Shown here one piece after another: positions 48,775 to 59,804 of a stretch of 64,000 bases of DNA. The position numbers were made by a program, and so were the translations under genes. The stretch's first letter is position 1; each line of letters starts with the position of its first letter. Below the pieces are notes generated by a model that was not told the origin of the DNA, searched no databases, and saw only the letters and a program-made list of their open reading frames with translations. The DNA is from Liquorilactobacillus capillatus DSM 19910 (lineage in GTDB: Bacteria; Bacillota; Bacilli; Lactobacillales; Lactobacillaceae): contig NZ_AZEF01000020.1 in NCBI RefSeq assembly GCF_001434915.1, forward strand, positions 1-64,000, read 5' to 3'.

Positions 48775-49788
48775 ATGAATGAATTTAGGCGTAGGTTTAT
48801 TAGTGGAATAGGAATCATTGCTTTAACATTAACGCTAGGAGCGTGTTCTACTGGACAGAGCAGGCAAGAAAAAGGACAAACTTCTTCGAATAAATCATCA
48901 TTAGTCGATACAAGTTATCAAAAGGCACTTAAAGATCTTGAAAAAGGTGCCCCCCAACAAGCATATAGCAGGTTGGAAAAGGCAAATTCTGCAAATAGTA
49001 CTAACAAAAAAGCGGCTAGCCTATACCGGAACCTAGCGTATCTGTTAACAGCTAAGAAGGCGGTCACTGAGAATAAACTTCCTAAAGCTGGTGAGTATCT
49101 AGCAAAACTAGACCGTGTCAATACACCTAAGGGACTTGTAAAACAAATCAATGCCGTTAAGAAGGAATATCAATCAGTTAGACTTGCCCAAGTCTATTAT
49201 ACTGAGATTGGTAATTATTATCAGGCTCAAAAGATGACGGCTGCTGGTGGAAGTTTGGAGGCATTAAAATCATTGCCTTCACGTTATCAAGCGGTGGCAG
49301 CCTACCAGACCAAAGCCCAAAAGTATGAGGACTTGATTAGTCAAGCACAGACGGTAGGGACAAGTTCGGCAGTGGATAGGTCACTGCAAAGCTCACATAG
49401 TTCTGATACGGGGAGTTCAGCTGCCACATCAGCAAGCAGCGGTTATACTAATGCGCGCAATTCAAAAATTGTCAGTTCAGAATATGCTAAGAAAACAGGC
49501 AGTTCAATTTCCTCTGCAACAAATAGTCAAGTGTCTTCTGTCACGAAAGGCTTGACTGATACTGAAGTCTTAAACAAGTTTCGAGCAGCAGCAGCAATAC
49601 CGCAAGAAGCAGGGGATCAATACTATATTCAAAAGCTTGACGATGATAATTATCAAGTCGAGATTAGACATACAAGCCCTAATAACACAACTGTTTCAAA
49701 CTTAAAGGGGATGTATCGTTTTAATATTTCGACGCAAGCGGTTCAGAAATTGAATGAAGTTTCTGGTGAATATGTGCGGGTCAACTAA
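48775..49788 (+). CDS. Putative lipoprotein of unknown function
   Basis: 337 residues. Signal peptide with lipobox LGAC and lipidated Cys24. Residues 50-185 are helical and rich in Ala, Lys and Gln, with TPR-like spacing (YQKALKDLEKGAPQQAYSRL). Residues 200-275 are a Ser/Thr-rich low-complexity linker, and the last 60 residues are a small globular domain (DTEVLNKFRAAAAIP, YYIQKLDDDNYQVEI). No family recognised. Its promoter may include TGGTACAAT near 48735. Confidence 0.7.
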   Translation: MNEFRRRFISGIGIIALTLTLGACSTGQSRQEKGQTSSNKSSLVDTSYQKALKDLEKGAPQQAYSRLEKANSANSTNKKAASLYRNLAYLLTAKKAVTENKLPKAGEYLAKLDRVNTPKGLVKQINAVKKEYQSVRLAQVYYTEIGNYYQAQKMTAAGGSLEALKSLPSRYQAVAAYQTKAQKYEDLISQAQTVGTSSAVDRSLQSSHSSDTGSSAATSASSGYTNARNSKIVSSEYAKKTGSSISSATNSQVSSVTKGLTDTEVLNKFRAAAAIPQEAGDQYYIQKLDDDNYQVEIRHTSPNNTTVSNLKGMYRFNISTQAVQKLNEVSGEYVRVN

Positions 49789-49822
49789 AAAAGTATCATA
49801 AAAAACGTTAATGGAGAAATAT

Positions 49823-50188
49823 ATGCAATGGCTTAAACAAAAAATCTATTTTAAATCAGTTAGCGCTACTTTGTTAATAACGATTATTATCTTGGTGGTA
49901 GCAAAATTAACAGTTTGTGGGGTCTTACTTTCGAATATCTTGTTTACAAGCGGCCTTTTATTGATTTGTATTAGTATTATTGATGTGCTATTAAGAGCGC
50001 ATTTATTAGCTGGCTGGTTCCGACATAAGAAAAAGGGCGAAACAGATGAAGAGTACCGTAAAAATAAAATCAAAGTTAATGAAGTGGGAAGTTTAAAGAA
50101 TATGCCGGTTCAAAGTAGTAAATTCGGTCGAAGTTGTTTAGCAGCGGGGAGCATTTTAATTTTGGGAGCCATTTTAATAACTATTTAA
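49823..50188 (+). CDS. DUF3899-like small membrane protein
   Basis: About 121 residues from the ATG at 49823, six bases after GGAG; the ATG at 49811 overlaps that site. Two helices close together at about 12-55, a basic and acidic cytoplasmic stretch (RHKKKGETDEEYRKNK), and a third helix at the C terminus. Layout and size resemble DUF3899 proteins, from memory. Function unknown. Confidence 0.6.
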   Translation: MQWLKQKIYFKSVSATLLITIIILVVAKLTVCGVLLSNILFTSGLLLICISIIDVLLRAHLLAGWFRHKKKGETDEEYRKNKIKVNEVGSLKNMPVQSSKFGRSCLAAGSILILGAILITI

Positions 50189-50227
50189 ACAAAGTATCAC
50201 TTAATGATCTTACTAAGAGAAAAATCT

Positions 50228-50282
50228 AAAAAGCACCTGTCCAACAAGAGAATTGAAAATCTCCGTTTGGGCAGGTGCTTTT
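50228..50282. terminator. Bidirectional terminator
   Basis: AAAAGCACCTGTCCAA and TTGGGCAGGTGCTTTT pair around a 20-base loop; T runs on both strands; between convergent genes. Confidence 0.8.
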
Positions 50283-50334
50283 GAATGGTAAATATTTAAG
50301 GAATTTTCAGTAAATAGTTTTGAGTCAATAAGTG

Positions 50335-51672
50335 TTAGTTATTAAGGCTGTTAATATGTCCATTTTTGATGTATTGTTGAAATTCATGATAAATAGGTGC
50401 AAAAACCTCGACCTGATTTGACTTCGCTAGCATTTCCTTAGGAAAAAAGAATCTTTTATCGCCAGAGACCTTACCTGTTATAGCGGCAACTAAATTGCTG
50501 ACTGTTGAAAGCTCGACAAGAGTTCCATCATCTTGCATCAGTTCGATTTGAGTGCGTTGCTTTTTGCTAGCAGGGTCATAAGCATCATAAGGAAGATCAT
50601 AGCTGTCATTAGTTGCAGTATAGTAGTCGGAATTGTAACCAGCTTTATCAACTAAAAGACGCAACTTAGGCAGTAATACAGCCGTTTCAGAACTAAAACG
50701 AACTGATTTTAAGGGTTTACGATTAAGAAAACGTTTGGCCAAGTTATTAAGGATCTTATCAGAGCTGTCACACCAATGGATAAAGTAAGTTGTTAAAACT
50801 CCATCATCCAACTTTAAATAATCAGTTAAATCAAAGTTGTTTTCAAAAAAGGGCAATAATAGCTGAGGTGTGATCTCAGTATCTAAAGTGTTGTTCTCGT
50901 AGAGAAATTTAGCTCTTTTTAGAAGATGGTTTAAAATAACTTCCATGGAACGGGAGACGGGATGAAAGTAAACTTGTTGATACATCTGAAAGCGACTGAC
51001 GATATAGTCTTCAACGGCATGCATCCCACTGATATGAAAAGTAATTCCTCCTTTATACGGCCGCATTACACGTAGAATCCGTGTTAAATCAAAAGTCCCG
51101 TAATTTGCCCCCGTAAAATAAGAATCTCGTAAAAGATAGTCCATCCGATCGGCATCTATCTGACTGGAGATCATCTGAACGACTTGCGGATTAGGGTAAG
51201 TCTTCTGGATGACGCTAGCAACCTCTTGTGCAAAGGTGGGTGAAACTCGACTTAAAACATGATTGACCTCAGTTATAGGTGAAGTTAGAATTGATGCAGT
51301 GATTGCCTCGTGGTCGGTGTGAAAAATATGTTCAAAAGTATGCGAATAGGGTCCATGACCGATATCATGAAGTAAAGCAGCACATAGAGCGACTAAACGT
51401 TCGTGATCATCCCAGAGACCGTCATTCGGTTTCTTAGTAGGATAGTTACGCTGGAAAAGATCGCATATCTGGCGCGTAATCTCATAAACACCGACTGAAT
51501 GGGTAAAGCGCGAGTGTTCGGCACTGTGGAAGGTGCTGTTTGAAGTTCCAAGTTGACGAACACGACGAAGACGCTGAAATTCACGGGTGTTAATTAAATC
51601 AAGTATGACTTGGTGTTGAATGAAAATATAGTTATGGATAGGATCTCGCAAGACCTTCTCCATAGGCAGCAT
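50335..51672 (-). CDS. HD domain phosphohydrolase (dNTPase-like, YwfO type)
   Basis: 445 residues. The HD motif is complete: H58 in FTHSVGVYE, H102-D103 in LLHDIGHGPYSHTFEH, and the later Asp in QIDADRMDYLLRDSYFTG. Related enzymes (SAMHD1/EF1143 type) hydrolyse dNTPs. The ATG has no strong ribosome binding site; ATG at codon 4 is an alternative. Confidence 0.85.
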   Translation of the reverse strand: MLPMEKVLRDPIHNYIFIQHQVILDLINTREFQRLRRVRQLGTSNSTFHSAEHSRFTHSVGVYEITRQICDLFQRNYPTKKPNDGLWDDHERLVALCAALLHDIGHGPYSHTFEHIFHTDHEAITASILTSPITEVNHVLSRVSPTFAQEVASVIQKTYPNPQVVQMISSQIDADRMDYLLRDSYFTGANYGTFDLTRILRVMRPYKGGITFHISGMHAVEDYIVSRFQMYQQVYFHPVSRSMEVILNHLLKRAKFLYENNTLDTEITPQLLLPFFENNFDLTDYLKLDDGVLTTYFIHWCDSSDKILNNLAKRFLNRKPLKSVRFSSETAVLLPKLRLLVDKAGYNSDYYTATNDSYDLPYDAYDPASKKQRTQIELMQDDGTLVELSTVSNLVAAITGKVSGDKRFFFPKEMLAKSNQVEVFAPIYHEFQQYIKNGHINSLNN

Positions 51673-51856
51673 TTTATCTCTATAAGGTGTAATAATATTT
51701 CAGCTCCTCATTAAAATATACATTTCTACTGTTGATTATAACTTAAACAGGCAAGAAGCGCATCTGCTTGTAGCAAGGCAGTATTTCTGAAATAGTAACC
51801 AAAATTAATTATTTGAGATATAATAGTACGAGAACTAAAAAAGGCGGTGGTGACTT

Positions 51857-52291
51857 TTGGCAAAAGGAACGCCAGTATTGGTGTATGTACAAACACAAAG
51901 AAATCAAAATGGAGAAATAAGCAACTATGCTAAAAAGTTTCAAGGACAACTATTTCAGATGGGACCATCACTTTACTTGAGGTATCTTGAAGAAAATGAG
52001 AAATCTGCAGATGAAGCGACAGTAACATTTAAAATATCTGAAAATGGTATCGTGCAATTGATACGGCGACAGGCGGATATGCAGTCAAAATTATACTTTG
52101 GGGACAAGCAACGGATAGCGGCTCTTTATCGAACGACCGCTGGAGATATCCCAATTGAGACAATTACACCTAAGTTAAGTGTTGAAATAAGGGAGAATCC
52201 CTTATCAGGCGTAATCAAAATTGATTATGCGCTTTATAATAATGAAGAATTATTGGGAAATTACAAATTAAGATTGCAATTTACAGCATAA
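51857..52291 (+). CDS. DUF1934 beta-barrel protein (YwiB-like)
   Basis: 144 residues from TTG at 51857 with GGCGGTGG upstream. Consists of beta strands throughout and matches the size and pattern of YwiB/DUF1934 proteins, small lipocalin-like barrels of unknown role. Commonly placed before rpoE, as here (45 bases). Confidence 0.78.
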   Translation: MAKGTPVLVYVQTQRNQNGEISNYAKKFQGQLFQMGPSLYLRYLEENEKSADEATVTFKISENGIVQLIRRQADMQSKLYFGDKQRIAALYRTTAGDIPIETITPKLSVEIRENPLSGVIKIDYALYNNEELLGNYKLRLQFTA

Positions 52292-52335
52292 AATTGTATG
52301 ATTGAGTCTAGACTGTAGAAGGGACGTGTACCAGT

Positions 52336-52905
52336 TTGGAGCTAGAAAAATTCAAGGATACCAACAAAAATGAATTATCTATGATCGAAGTTGCTCGTGT
52401 AATTTTAAAGCGTCACGGGGATGTAATGCCCTTTGCTGACTTGACAAATGAGATCCAAGAATATCTTGGAAAGAGTGATGAGGAGATAAGAGAACGTCTT
52501 TCTCAATTTTATACAGATTTGAATATTGATGGCAGTTTCATTTCGTTGGGAGATAATCTTTGGGGATTACGCTCGTGGTATCCGTATGATTCTATTGATG
52601 AAGCTGTTATTCATGTTGAAGATGAAGAAAACGATATGCCTAAAGGGAAGAAAAGAAAGAAAGTTAATGCCTTTATGGCTGATGCAGCTGATGATGATGA
52701 CGTTATTGATTACAACAATGATGATCCTGAGGATGAAAATCTAGATGTTGATTATGATTCTGAAGACGAAGACCACGAATTAAAGCAATATAGTAAAGAT
52801 TTAAATGATATTGATGACCCTGAGGATGAAGAAGAATTACCTGACGGTATAGAAGGACAATTAACAGAATTATCTGATGATGAGATGGATGATGACAATG
52901 ATTAA
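52336..52905 (+). CDS. rpoE: DNA-directed RNA polymerase delta subunit
   Basis: 189 residues. N-terminal HARE-HTH domain at about 15-80 ([21 protein letters not shown]) and an acidic tail from about 95 made largely of Asp and Glu. It helps RNA polymerase recycle and select promoters. TTG start at 52336. It precedes pyrG, an order conserved in Bacillota. Confidence 0.95.
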   Translation: MELEKFKDTNKNELSMIEVARVILKRHGDVMPFADLTNEIQEYLGKSDEEIRERLSQFYTDLNIDGSFISLGDNLWGLRSWYPYDSIDEAVIHVEDEENDMPKGKKRKKVNAFMADAADDDDVIDYNNDDPEDENLDVDYDSEDEDHELKQYSKDLNDIDDPEDEEELPDGIEGQLTELSDDEMDDDND

Positions 52906-52912
52906 TTGAGGC

Positions 52913-52952
52913 TTGACTGTTAACTTGTTTTTTTGTAGAATTCTTATTGGGC
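52913..52952 (+). promoter_or_regulatory. pyrG promoter with GGGC start
   Basis: TTGACT at 52913-52918 and TAGAAT at 52936-52941 are 17 bases apart. Seven bases after the -10 comes GGGC (52949-52952). A transcript that begins GGGC is the signature of CTP-controlled reiterative G addition known for pyrG in Bacillus subtilis. Confidence 0.72.
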
Positions 52953-52991
52953 GCCTTACTTATAAGCGTGAGGCATTGTACGGAGATATTT

Positions 52992-54705
<1,714 letters not shown>

Positions 54706-54788
54706 AAAAACAAGCCTCTTTCAAGTACGGCTGAGTGTGTTATTCTAGAGTTACAGATGATATTTAAATCACTTAGGGGGAAATCAGA

Positions 54789-54995
54789 ATGAGTGCAGAT
54801 AGCCAAACAGATTCTTTGGGCGAAAAACTAGTTTTGTTTCAGGAAAAGCATCATACGACAGATGCTGCAATATCTTTAGCAAGTCATTTGTCGGTTGAGA
54901 AAATCCATGGAATAAAGATGGGAAAGTATTCACCAAATAGTGAAGAAGAGAAACTATTGCTAGAATTTATTAATAATTATACTGAAAAGCAGTAA
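54789..54995 (+). CDS. Small helix-turn-helix-like protein, LBP_cg2779-type
   Basis: 68 residues, mostly helical. SLASHLSVEKIHGIKMGKYSPNSEEEKLL looks like a helix-turn-helix segment (given in part), as in small Xre-like proteins. It resembles a family known from lactobacilli under a locus-derived name; I recall it from memory only. AGGGGG precedes the ATG. It has its own spacing from pyrG, with a TTATTC-like -10 near 54741. Confidence 0.65.
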   Translation: MSADSQTDSLGEKLVLFQEKHHTTDAAISLASHLSVEKIHGIKMGKYSPNSEEEKLLLEFINNYTEKQ

Positions 54996-55132
54996 TTAAG
55001 TGATATAGCAGTGAAATATTATCGGGTGTCTATCGATTGAATGGCGCTAAGTATTTTTAGCAATCTAATTTAGCGCAATTAGTATTCAGGTAAAGAATGA
55101 TTGTCCCCTGATAGTATATGCTGTTAAAAAGA

Positions 55133-55172
55133 AGGAGCCGTGCCAGGAGTGAGCTTTTGGCGTGGCTCTTTT
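55133..55172 (+). terminator. Terminator after the small gene
   Basis: GGAGCCGTGCCA and TGGCGTGGCTC pair (with G-U pairs) and a run of six T follows. Confidence 0.75.
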
Positions 55173-55377
55173 TTACATAGTCCTAAATAACTATGTTACG
55201 ATAACTAAAAGGATATTTGTTGTTAAAAATTATAATCTACGTTACTACTCGGTGTGGTTAACCCCTAGAAAACAAGAAGTAGCATAATTAGTAAGATATC
55301 TTTTTTCTCCTCTAAAAAGGGATATTACTTTTTTGATGAAAATTTGAGAATAATTATGTTAATTTAGCTGTTTTAGA
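55173..55377. other. Intergenic stretch before murA
   Basis: AT-rich, no reading frame with a ribosome binding site. A seven-pair hairpin ACATAGT / ACTATGT lies at about 55176-55197. Nothing else recognised. Confidence 0.3.
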
Positions 55378-55429
55378 TTGAAACCAGAGCATCTATCTTG
55401 TATGATGAAAAGAGGCACATTTTTGTGCC
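55378..55429 (+). promoter_or_regulatory. murA promoter and 5' stem-loop
   Basis: TTGAAA (55378-55383) and TATGAT (55401-55406), 17-base spacer. The hairpin GGCACA-TTTTT-TGTGCC (55414-55429) would stand at the very 5' end of the transcript, about 70 bases before the ATG. Confidence 0.65.
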
Positions 55430-55499
55430 CCTATGTTAGCGTACATTGCTTTTTCGAATACTTTTTATTGTTTAATAGTCGAGTGAGGATTTATAAAAA

Positions 55500-56780
55500 A
55501 TGAAAAAAATGATTATTAAGGGAGGGCAAAAACTGTCAGGCGAAGTTACAATCGGCGGAGCCAAAAATAGTACAGTTGCCCTTATCCCGGCCGCAATTTT
55601 AGCGGATACGCCAGTTACATTTGATTCTGTTCCTGATATCTTGGATGTACATAACTTAATGTTAATTTTAAAGTCGATGAATGTTACATCAACATTTAAT
55701 CATGGAGAGTTGTATGTTGATCCTACTAAAATAAATAAGGTTCCGCTGCCAGGTGGAGCAATTAAGAGTTTGCGTGCGTCATATTATTTTATGGGCGCGT
55801 TGTTAGGTCGTTTTGGTGAAGCTGTTGTTGGGTTCCCGGGTGGTGATAATATTGGTCCGCGTCCCATTGATCAGCATATTAAGGGTTTTGAGGCCTTAGG
55901 TGCAAAAGTGCTTGAACAAAATGATGCTGTCCATATCAAGACCGGTGCTGCTGGCTTGCATGGAGCACGGATTTTCTTTGATATCGTTTCTGTCGGTGCA
56001 ACCATTAACGTTCTTTTAGCAGCTGTTAAGGCTAAAGGGACAACAATTATTGAGAATGCTGCTAAGGAACCAGAAATAGTTGATTTAGCAACATTTCTAA
56101 ATAATATGGGTGCCCAAATCCGTGGGGCGGGAACGGATGTAATTCGAATCAAGGGTGTTGACAGTCTTAAGGCAACTAATACCCATACTATTATTCCTGA
56201 CCGAATCGAAGCGGGAACCTATTTAGCATTTGCGGCTGCAAATGGTGATGGCGTTTTAGTTAAAAATGTCATAACAGAACATCTCGAACCATTTATCGCT
56301 AAGTTGGTTGAAATGGGAGTTTATCTTGAAGTCAATGAAGATAGTATCTATGTCAGAGGTGGGGGAAAGTTGACACCTGTCACAGTTAAGACAGCTCCTT
56401 TTCCAGGCTTCGCAACTGATTTACAGCAGCCGATAACACCTCTATTGATGAAGGCACATGGTGAAAGCAAGATTATTGATACATTATATCCTGAAAGGAT
56501 CAAGCATGTTCCAGAGATGCAGCGAATGGGCGGTAATATTTCAAGTAATAACGGTATTATTACGGTTGGCTATTCTGATATGCTGCGAGGAACAACGGTT
56601 GAAGCAAGTGAGATTCGTGCAGGTGTTTCTTTGTTAGGTCTAGCATTAATGTCGAATGGAACAACGATGATCGTTAAAGCTGAGAACATTCTGCGCGGTT
56701 ACGAACGGATCGTAGCGAAGTTGCGTGGACTATCCGTTGATGTTCAGATTATTGAAAAGAATACTGATTCAGAGGATTAA
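55500..56780 (+). CDS. murA: UDP-GlcNAc 1-carboxyvinyltransferase with Asp in the fosfomycin-binding position
   Basis: 426 residues. First committed step of peptidoglycan synthesis (PEP plus UDP-GlcNAc). K22-N23 in GGAKNS and the R in ERIKHVPEM-type segments are conserved. The loop that normally holds the reactive cysteine (PGGC) reads [10 protein letters not shown], with Asp at 116 (codon GAT, 55845-55847). Enzymes with Asp here are active and resist fosfomycin. Start ATG has GTGAGGA 8-10 bases upstream. Followed by rho. Confidence 0.94.
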   Translation: MKKMIIKGGQKLSGEVTIGGAKNSTVALIPAAILADTPVTFDSVPDILDVHNLMLILKSMNVTSTFNHGELYVDPTKINKVPLPGGAIKSLRASYYFMGALLGRFGEAVVGFPGGDNIGPRPIDQHIKGFEALGAKVLEQNDAVHIKTGAAGLHGARIFFDIVSVGATINVLLAAVKAKGTTIIENAAKEPEIVDLATFLNNMGAQIRGAGTDVIRIKGVDSLKATNTHTIIPDRIEAGTYLAFAAANGDGVLVKNVITEHLEPFIAKLVEMGVYLEVNEDSIYVRGGGKLTPVTVKTAPFPGFATDLQQPITPLLMKAHGESKIIDTLYPERIKHVPEMQRMGGNISSNNGIITVGYSDMLRGTTVEASEIRAGVSLLGLALMSNGTTMIVKAENILRGYERIVAKLRGLSVDVQIIEKNTDSED

Positions 56781-56825
56781 CCATCAGCAAATAATGCGTG
56801 GTGAATCAAGCTTGAAGGGGAGAGT

Positions 56826-58115
56826 ATTACGGAAAATCTAACGTTAGTTGATTTAAAGGACAAAACATTAAAAGAAATTTACGGCTATGCACGCGAATTT
56901 AAGATACCGTATTATAGTCAAATGAATAAAAAAGAGCTCTCACTTGCTATAATTAGAGCGCAGGCACAAGAACAAGGGTTCTACTACATGGCTGGTGTTT
57001 TAGATATAACTACACAACAAGACGGATACGGGTTTTTACGGCCAATCAACTATGGTTCTTCGCAAGAAGACATATACATTTCATCTTCTCAAATCAGGCG
57101 TTTTGGTCTACGTAATGGTGACTTGGTCGCGGGGAAAGCACGCCCTCCAAAGCCTAAAGAGCGTTATTATGGTTTAATGCATGTTGACAGTGTTAACGGA
57201 AAACATCCGGAAGAGGCCAAGCAACGCCCCCATTTTCCTGCTTTAACACCATTGTATCCAGATAAGCAGCTACTTCTTGAAACAACACGAACACAGTTGG
57301 CAACGCGTATCCTAGACCTATTTGCACCGATCGGTTTTGGCCAGCGAGGATTAATCGTTGCTCCGCCTAAAGCAGGTAAAACAAGTTTATTAAAGTCGAT
57401 TGCAAACGGAATTAGCAAGAACTATCCACAAGCAAAACTGATTCTATTATTAATTGATGAACGCCCAGAAGAAGTCACTGATCTAGAGCGGACTGTTAAT
57501 GGTGAAGTTGTTTATTCAACTTTTGATCAAAAGCCTGAGAACCATGTCCGTGTTTCTGAACTAGTACTTGAACGGGCAATGAGACTGGTTGAAGACAAGC
57601 AGGATGTTATTATTTTGCTTGATTCACTGACTAGGCTGGCACGTGCCTACAACTTAATTGTTCCCCCAAGTGGTAGGACCCTTTCAGGTGGGATAGATCC
57701 AGCTGCGTTGTTTAAACCTAAAAAGTTCTTTGGTGCAGCACGTAATATTGAAGAAGGCGGCAGTTTAACTATCTTGGCGACTTCTTTAGTTGATACAGGA
57801 AGTCGGATGGATGATGTCATCTATGAAGAATTTAAGGGGACTGGGAATCAAGAACTGCATCTAACGCGTGATCTAGCTGAACGACGGCTCTTCCCAGCAG
57901 TTGACTTGAAACGGTCAGGTACGCGTAAAGAAGAATTGCTATTAAGTAAGGATATTCTGGACTTTATGTGGAAATTACGTAAGTCATTGCCCAATGATGT
58001 TCTCAGGAATACTGAGCAAGTTGTTAAGGCATTAAAACAAACTAAAAATAATCAAGAATTTATTGAAAATTTGACCATTAAGCTAGCTGAGCGGGCAGAT
58101 AATCAAAAAAGGTAA
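56826..58115 (+). CDS. rho: Transcription termination factor Rho, probable ATT start
   Basis: About 429 residues if started at ATT 56826. The region before the first ATG (56922) reads in frame as [20 protein letters not shown] and then EFKIPYYSQ, the normal Rho N-terminal domain, so a start at 56922 would delete 32 needed residues. Upstream of 56826 the frame has no ATG, GTG or TTG before a stop at 56802; GAAGGGGAGAG lies just before. The rest has cold-shock-like RNA binding (about 85-150), Walker [11 protein letters not shown], Walker [11 protein letters not shown] and R-finger parts. Hexameric RNA helicase ending transcription. Confidence 0.9.
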   Translation: MTENLTLVDLKDKTLKEIYGYAREFKIPYYSQMNKKELSLAIIRAQAQEQGFYYMAGVLDITTQQDGYGFLRPINYGSSQEDIYISSSQIRRFGLRNGDLVAGKARPPKPKERYYGLMHVDSVNGKHPEEAKQRPHFPALTPLYPDKQLLLETTRTQLATRILDLFAPIGFGQRGLIVAPPKAGKTSLLKSIANGISKNYPQAKLILLLIDERPEEVTDLERTVNGEVVYSTFDQKPENHVRVSELVLERAMRLVEDKQDVIILLDSLTRLARAYNLIVPPSGRTLSGGIDPAALFKPKKFFGAARNIEEGGSLTILATSLVDTGSRMDDVIYEEFKGTGNQELHLTRDLAERRLFPAVDLKRSGTRKEELLLSKDILDFMWKLRKSLPNDVLRNTEQVVKALKQTKNNQEFIENLTIKLAERADNQKR

Positions 58116-58212
58116 TTGCATGGACTACTTTTTCATGATACAATATCTTGAGTTGTGGTACTAAGAATAACTCTGATTCAGCAAATGATTCAGGGCAAAG
58201 GAGAGTAATATA

Positions 58213-58464
58213 ATGAAACCAGGAATTCATCCAGACTATCATAAAGTCGTTTTTCAAGATTCAGCAACAGGTTATAAGTTTATCTCTGGTTCGACAAAGA
58301 ACACAGAAGAAACAATCAAATGGGAAGATGGCAATACTTATCCATTGATTCGTGTTGAAATTTCATGTGATTCCCATCCCTTCTACACAGGACGTCAAAA
58401 GTTTACCCAAGCCGATGGACGTGTGGATCGTTTCAACAAGAAATATGGTTTTACAAACAAATAA
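58213..58464 (+). CDS. rpmE2: Ribosomal protein bL31, type B
   Basis: 83 residues, starting [16 protein letters not shown], without the CxxC pairs of zinc-type L31, hence the zinc-free paralogue. GGAGAG precedes the ATG. Placed after rho, as in many Bacillota. Confidence 0.96.
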   Translation: MKPGIHPDYHKVVFQDSATGYKFISGSTKNTEETIKWEDGNTYPLIRVEISCDSHPFYTGRQKFTQADGRVDRFNKKYGFTNK

Positions 58465-58483
58465 GAAAATTTTTATTTATTTT

Positions 58484-58526
58484 AAAAAAGGTTGGGTCAA
58501 AGTATACTTTGATCCAGCCTTTTTGT
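58484..58526. terminator. Bidirectional terminator after rpmE2
   Basis: AAAGGTTGGGTCAAAGTA / TACTTTGATCCAGCCTTT, with T runs on both strands, between convergent genes. Confidence 0.82.
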
Positions 58527-58565
58527 TTTGAAGTTTTTTAACATAATAGTTACGTATTAGGCTGA

Positions 58566-59789
58566 CTAGGTATTTTTCGACTTAGTTGCGAAGTTGACCC
58601 AGAGAAGCCCCAAAAAAAGAATAAGAGCTGTTGAAATAAAGACACCGTTGTAATCCCAAATACCTGAAATACTGGAACCAATAAGTGGGCCAGCAACACT
58701 GCCTAATGCTTGAAAAGATTGATTATAGCTGAAGATCCGGCCAGTCGCAGCCGTAGGGGTATTTTTTGCTAATAGGGTTTGAACAGCAGGCAACATGGCG
58801 GCGTTGGAAATACCGATTAAAAAACGCAAGAAGCCGAATTGCCAAATATTGATGACAAAAGCCATTGGAAGAAAAACGATAACGGCGAAGAGCATCCCGA
58901 GTTTGAGGATACGTGTAGTCCCTATTTTATCACCCAAAATACCTAGTCGTGGGGCGGCTAATAGCGTTGCTACCCCAGGTATTGACACAACTAGGCCACT
59001 CGCAATTGTAATCGGACCGCTGTTATGCATAATTTCACGAACATATAAACTAATGATAGGACTAATAGAAAAATTACCTAACTGAATCAGAAAAGTTGCA
59101 ACCAACATGCCAATTACTAACTTAGTATCGCGTAATCCTTTAAAAATATCCCAGGATTTTTTTAAAGGCCCGCTACTTGCAGGTTGATAGGTTTCATGGA
59201 CAAAAAAAGCACTGAGCAAAAAGACAAGAATAAGGATAGCACCCGTTATGAAAAAGGTAACTCGGTAGCCGAAAAGAGCTGCGATAACGCCACCAACGAA
59301 GGGGCCGAACAGGGTTCCGCTGACAGACCCGGTTGTTAGTATTCCAAGTGCTTTACCACTTTGGTCTTTAGGCGTTTCAGTTGCAACTAGTGCGTTAGCG
59401 TTACTGATATAACCAGAAAAGACACCTTGAATAAGCCGTAGGAAGATTAACTGGTAAATGTTAGTTACAAGCCCCATTAACCCAATTACAAAAGCCATTC
59501 CTAAAGAAGCACGCAGAATCATCAGTTTACGGCCCTTACGGTCAGCGAGACGTCCCCAAATAGGTGAAATAATTGCAGTAACAAGAAATGTTGAAGCATA
59601 AGTTATCCCACTGTAAAAATTTAACTGGCTTGTTGAAAAAGTCCCTAAAGTGTCAATGTAGAGCGATAAAAAGGGCATTACTAGGCTAAAAGCAATGCCA
59701 GCCATGAAAGTTCCAAACCAAAGAATGATGAGGTTTTTTTCCCAGCGTCGTCGCGGACGCAAGACGAAATGTTTTATTTTAGCTAACAT
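58566..59789 (-). CDS. MFS multidrug efflux transporter (MdtG-like)
   Basis: 407 residues with 12 membrane segments. PIWGRLADRKGRKLMI is the MFS motif A, and TGSVSGTLFGPFVGG is the drug:H+ antiporter motif C in helix 5, so it is probably an exporter. The substrate is unknown. It begins 15 bases after the helicase gene on the same strand and may be cotranscribed with it. Confidence 0.85.
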   Translation of the reverse strand: MLAKIKHFVLRPRRRWEKNLIILWFGTFMAGIAFSLVMPFLSLYIDTLGTFSTSQLNFYSGITYASTFLVTAIISPIWGRLADRKGRKLMILRASLGMAFVIGLMGLVTNIYQLIFLRLIQGVFSGYISNANALVATETPKDQSGKALGILTTGSVSGTLFGPFVGGVIAALFGYRVTFFITGAILILVFLLSAFFVHETYQPASSGPLKKSWDIFKGLRDTKLVIGMLVATFLIQLGNFSISPIISLYVREIMHNSGPITIASGLVVSIPGVATLLAAPRLGILGDKIGTTRILKLGMLFAVIVFLPMAFVINIWQFGFLRFLIGISNAAMLPAVQTLLAKNTPTAATGRIFSYNQSFQALGSVAGPLIGSSISGIWDYNGVFISTALILFLGLLWVNFATKSKNT

Positions 59790-59804
59790 AAAGCAATTCT
59801 CCCC

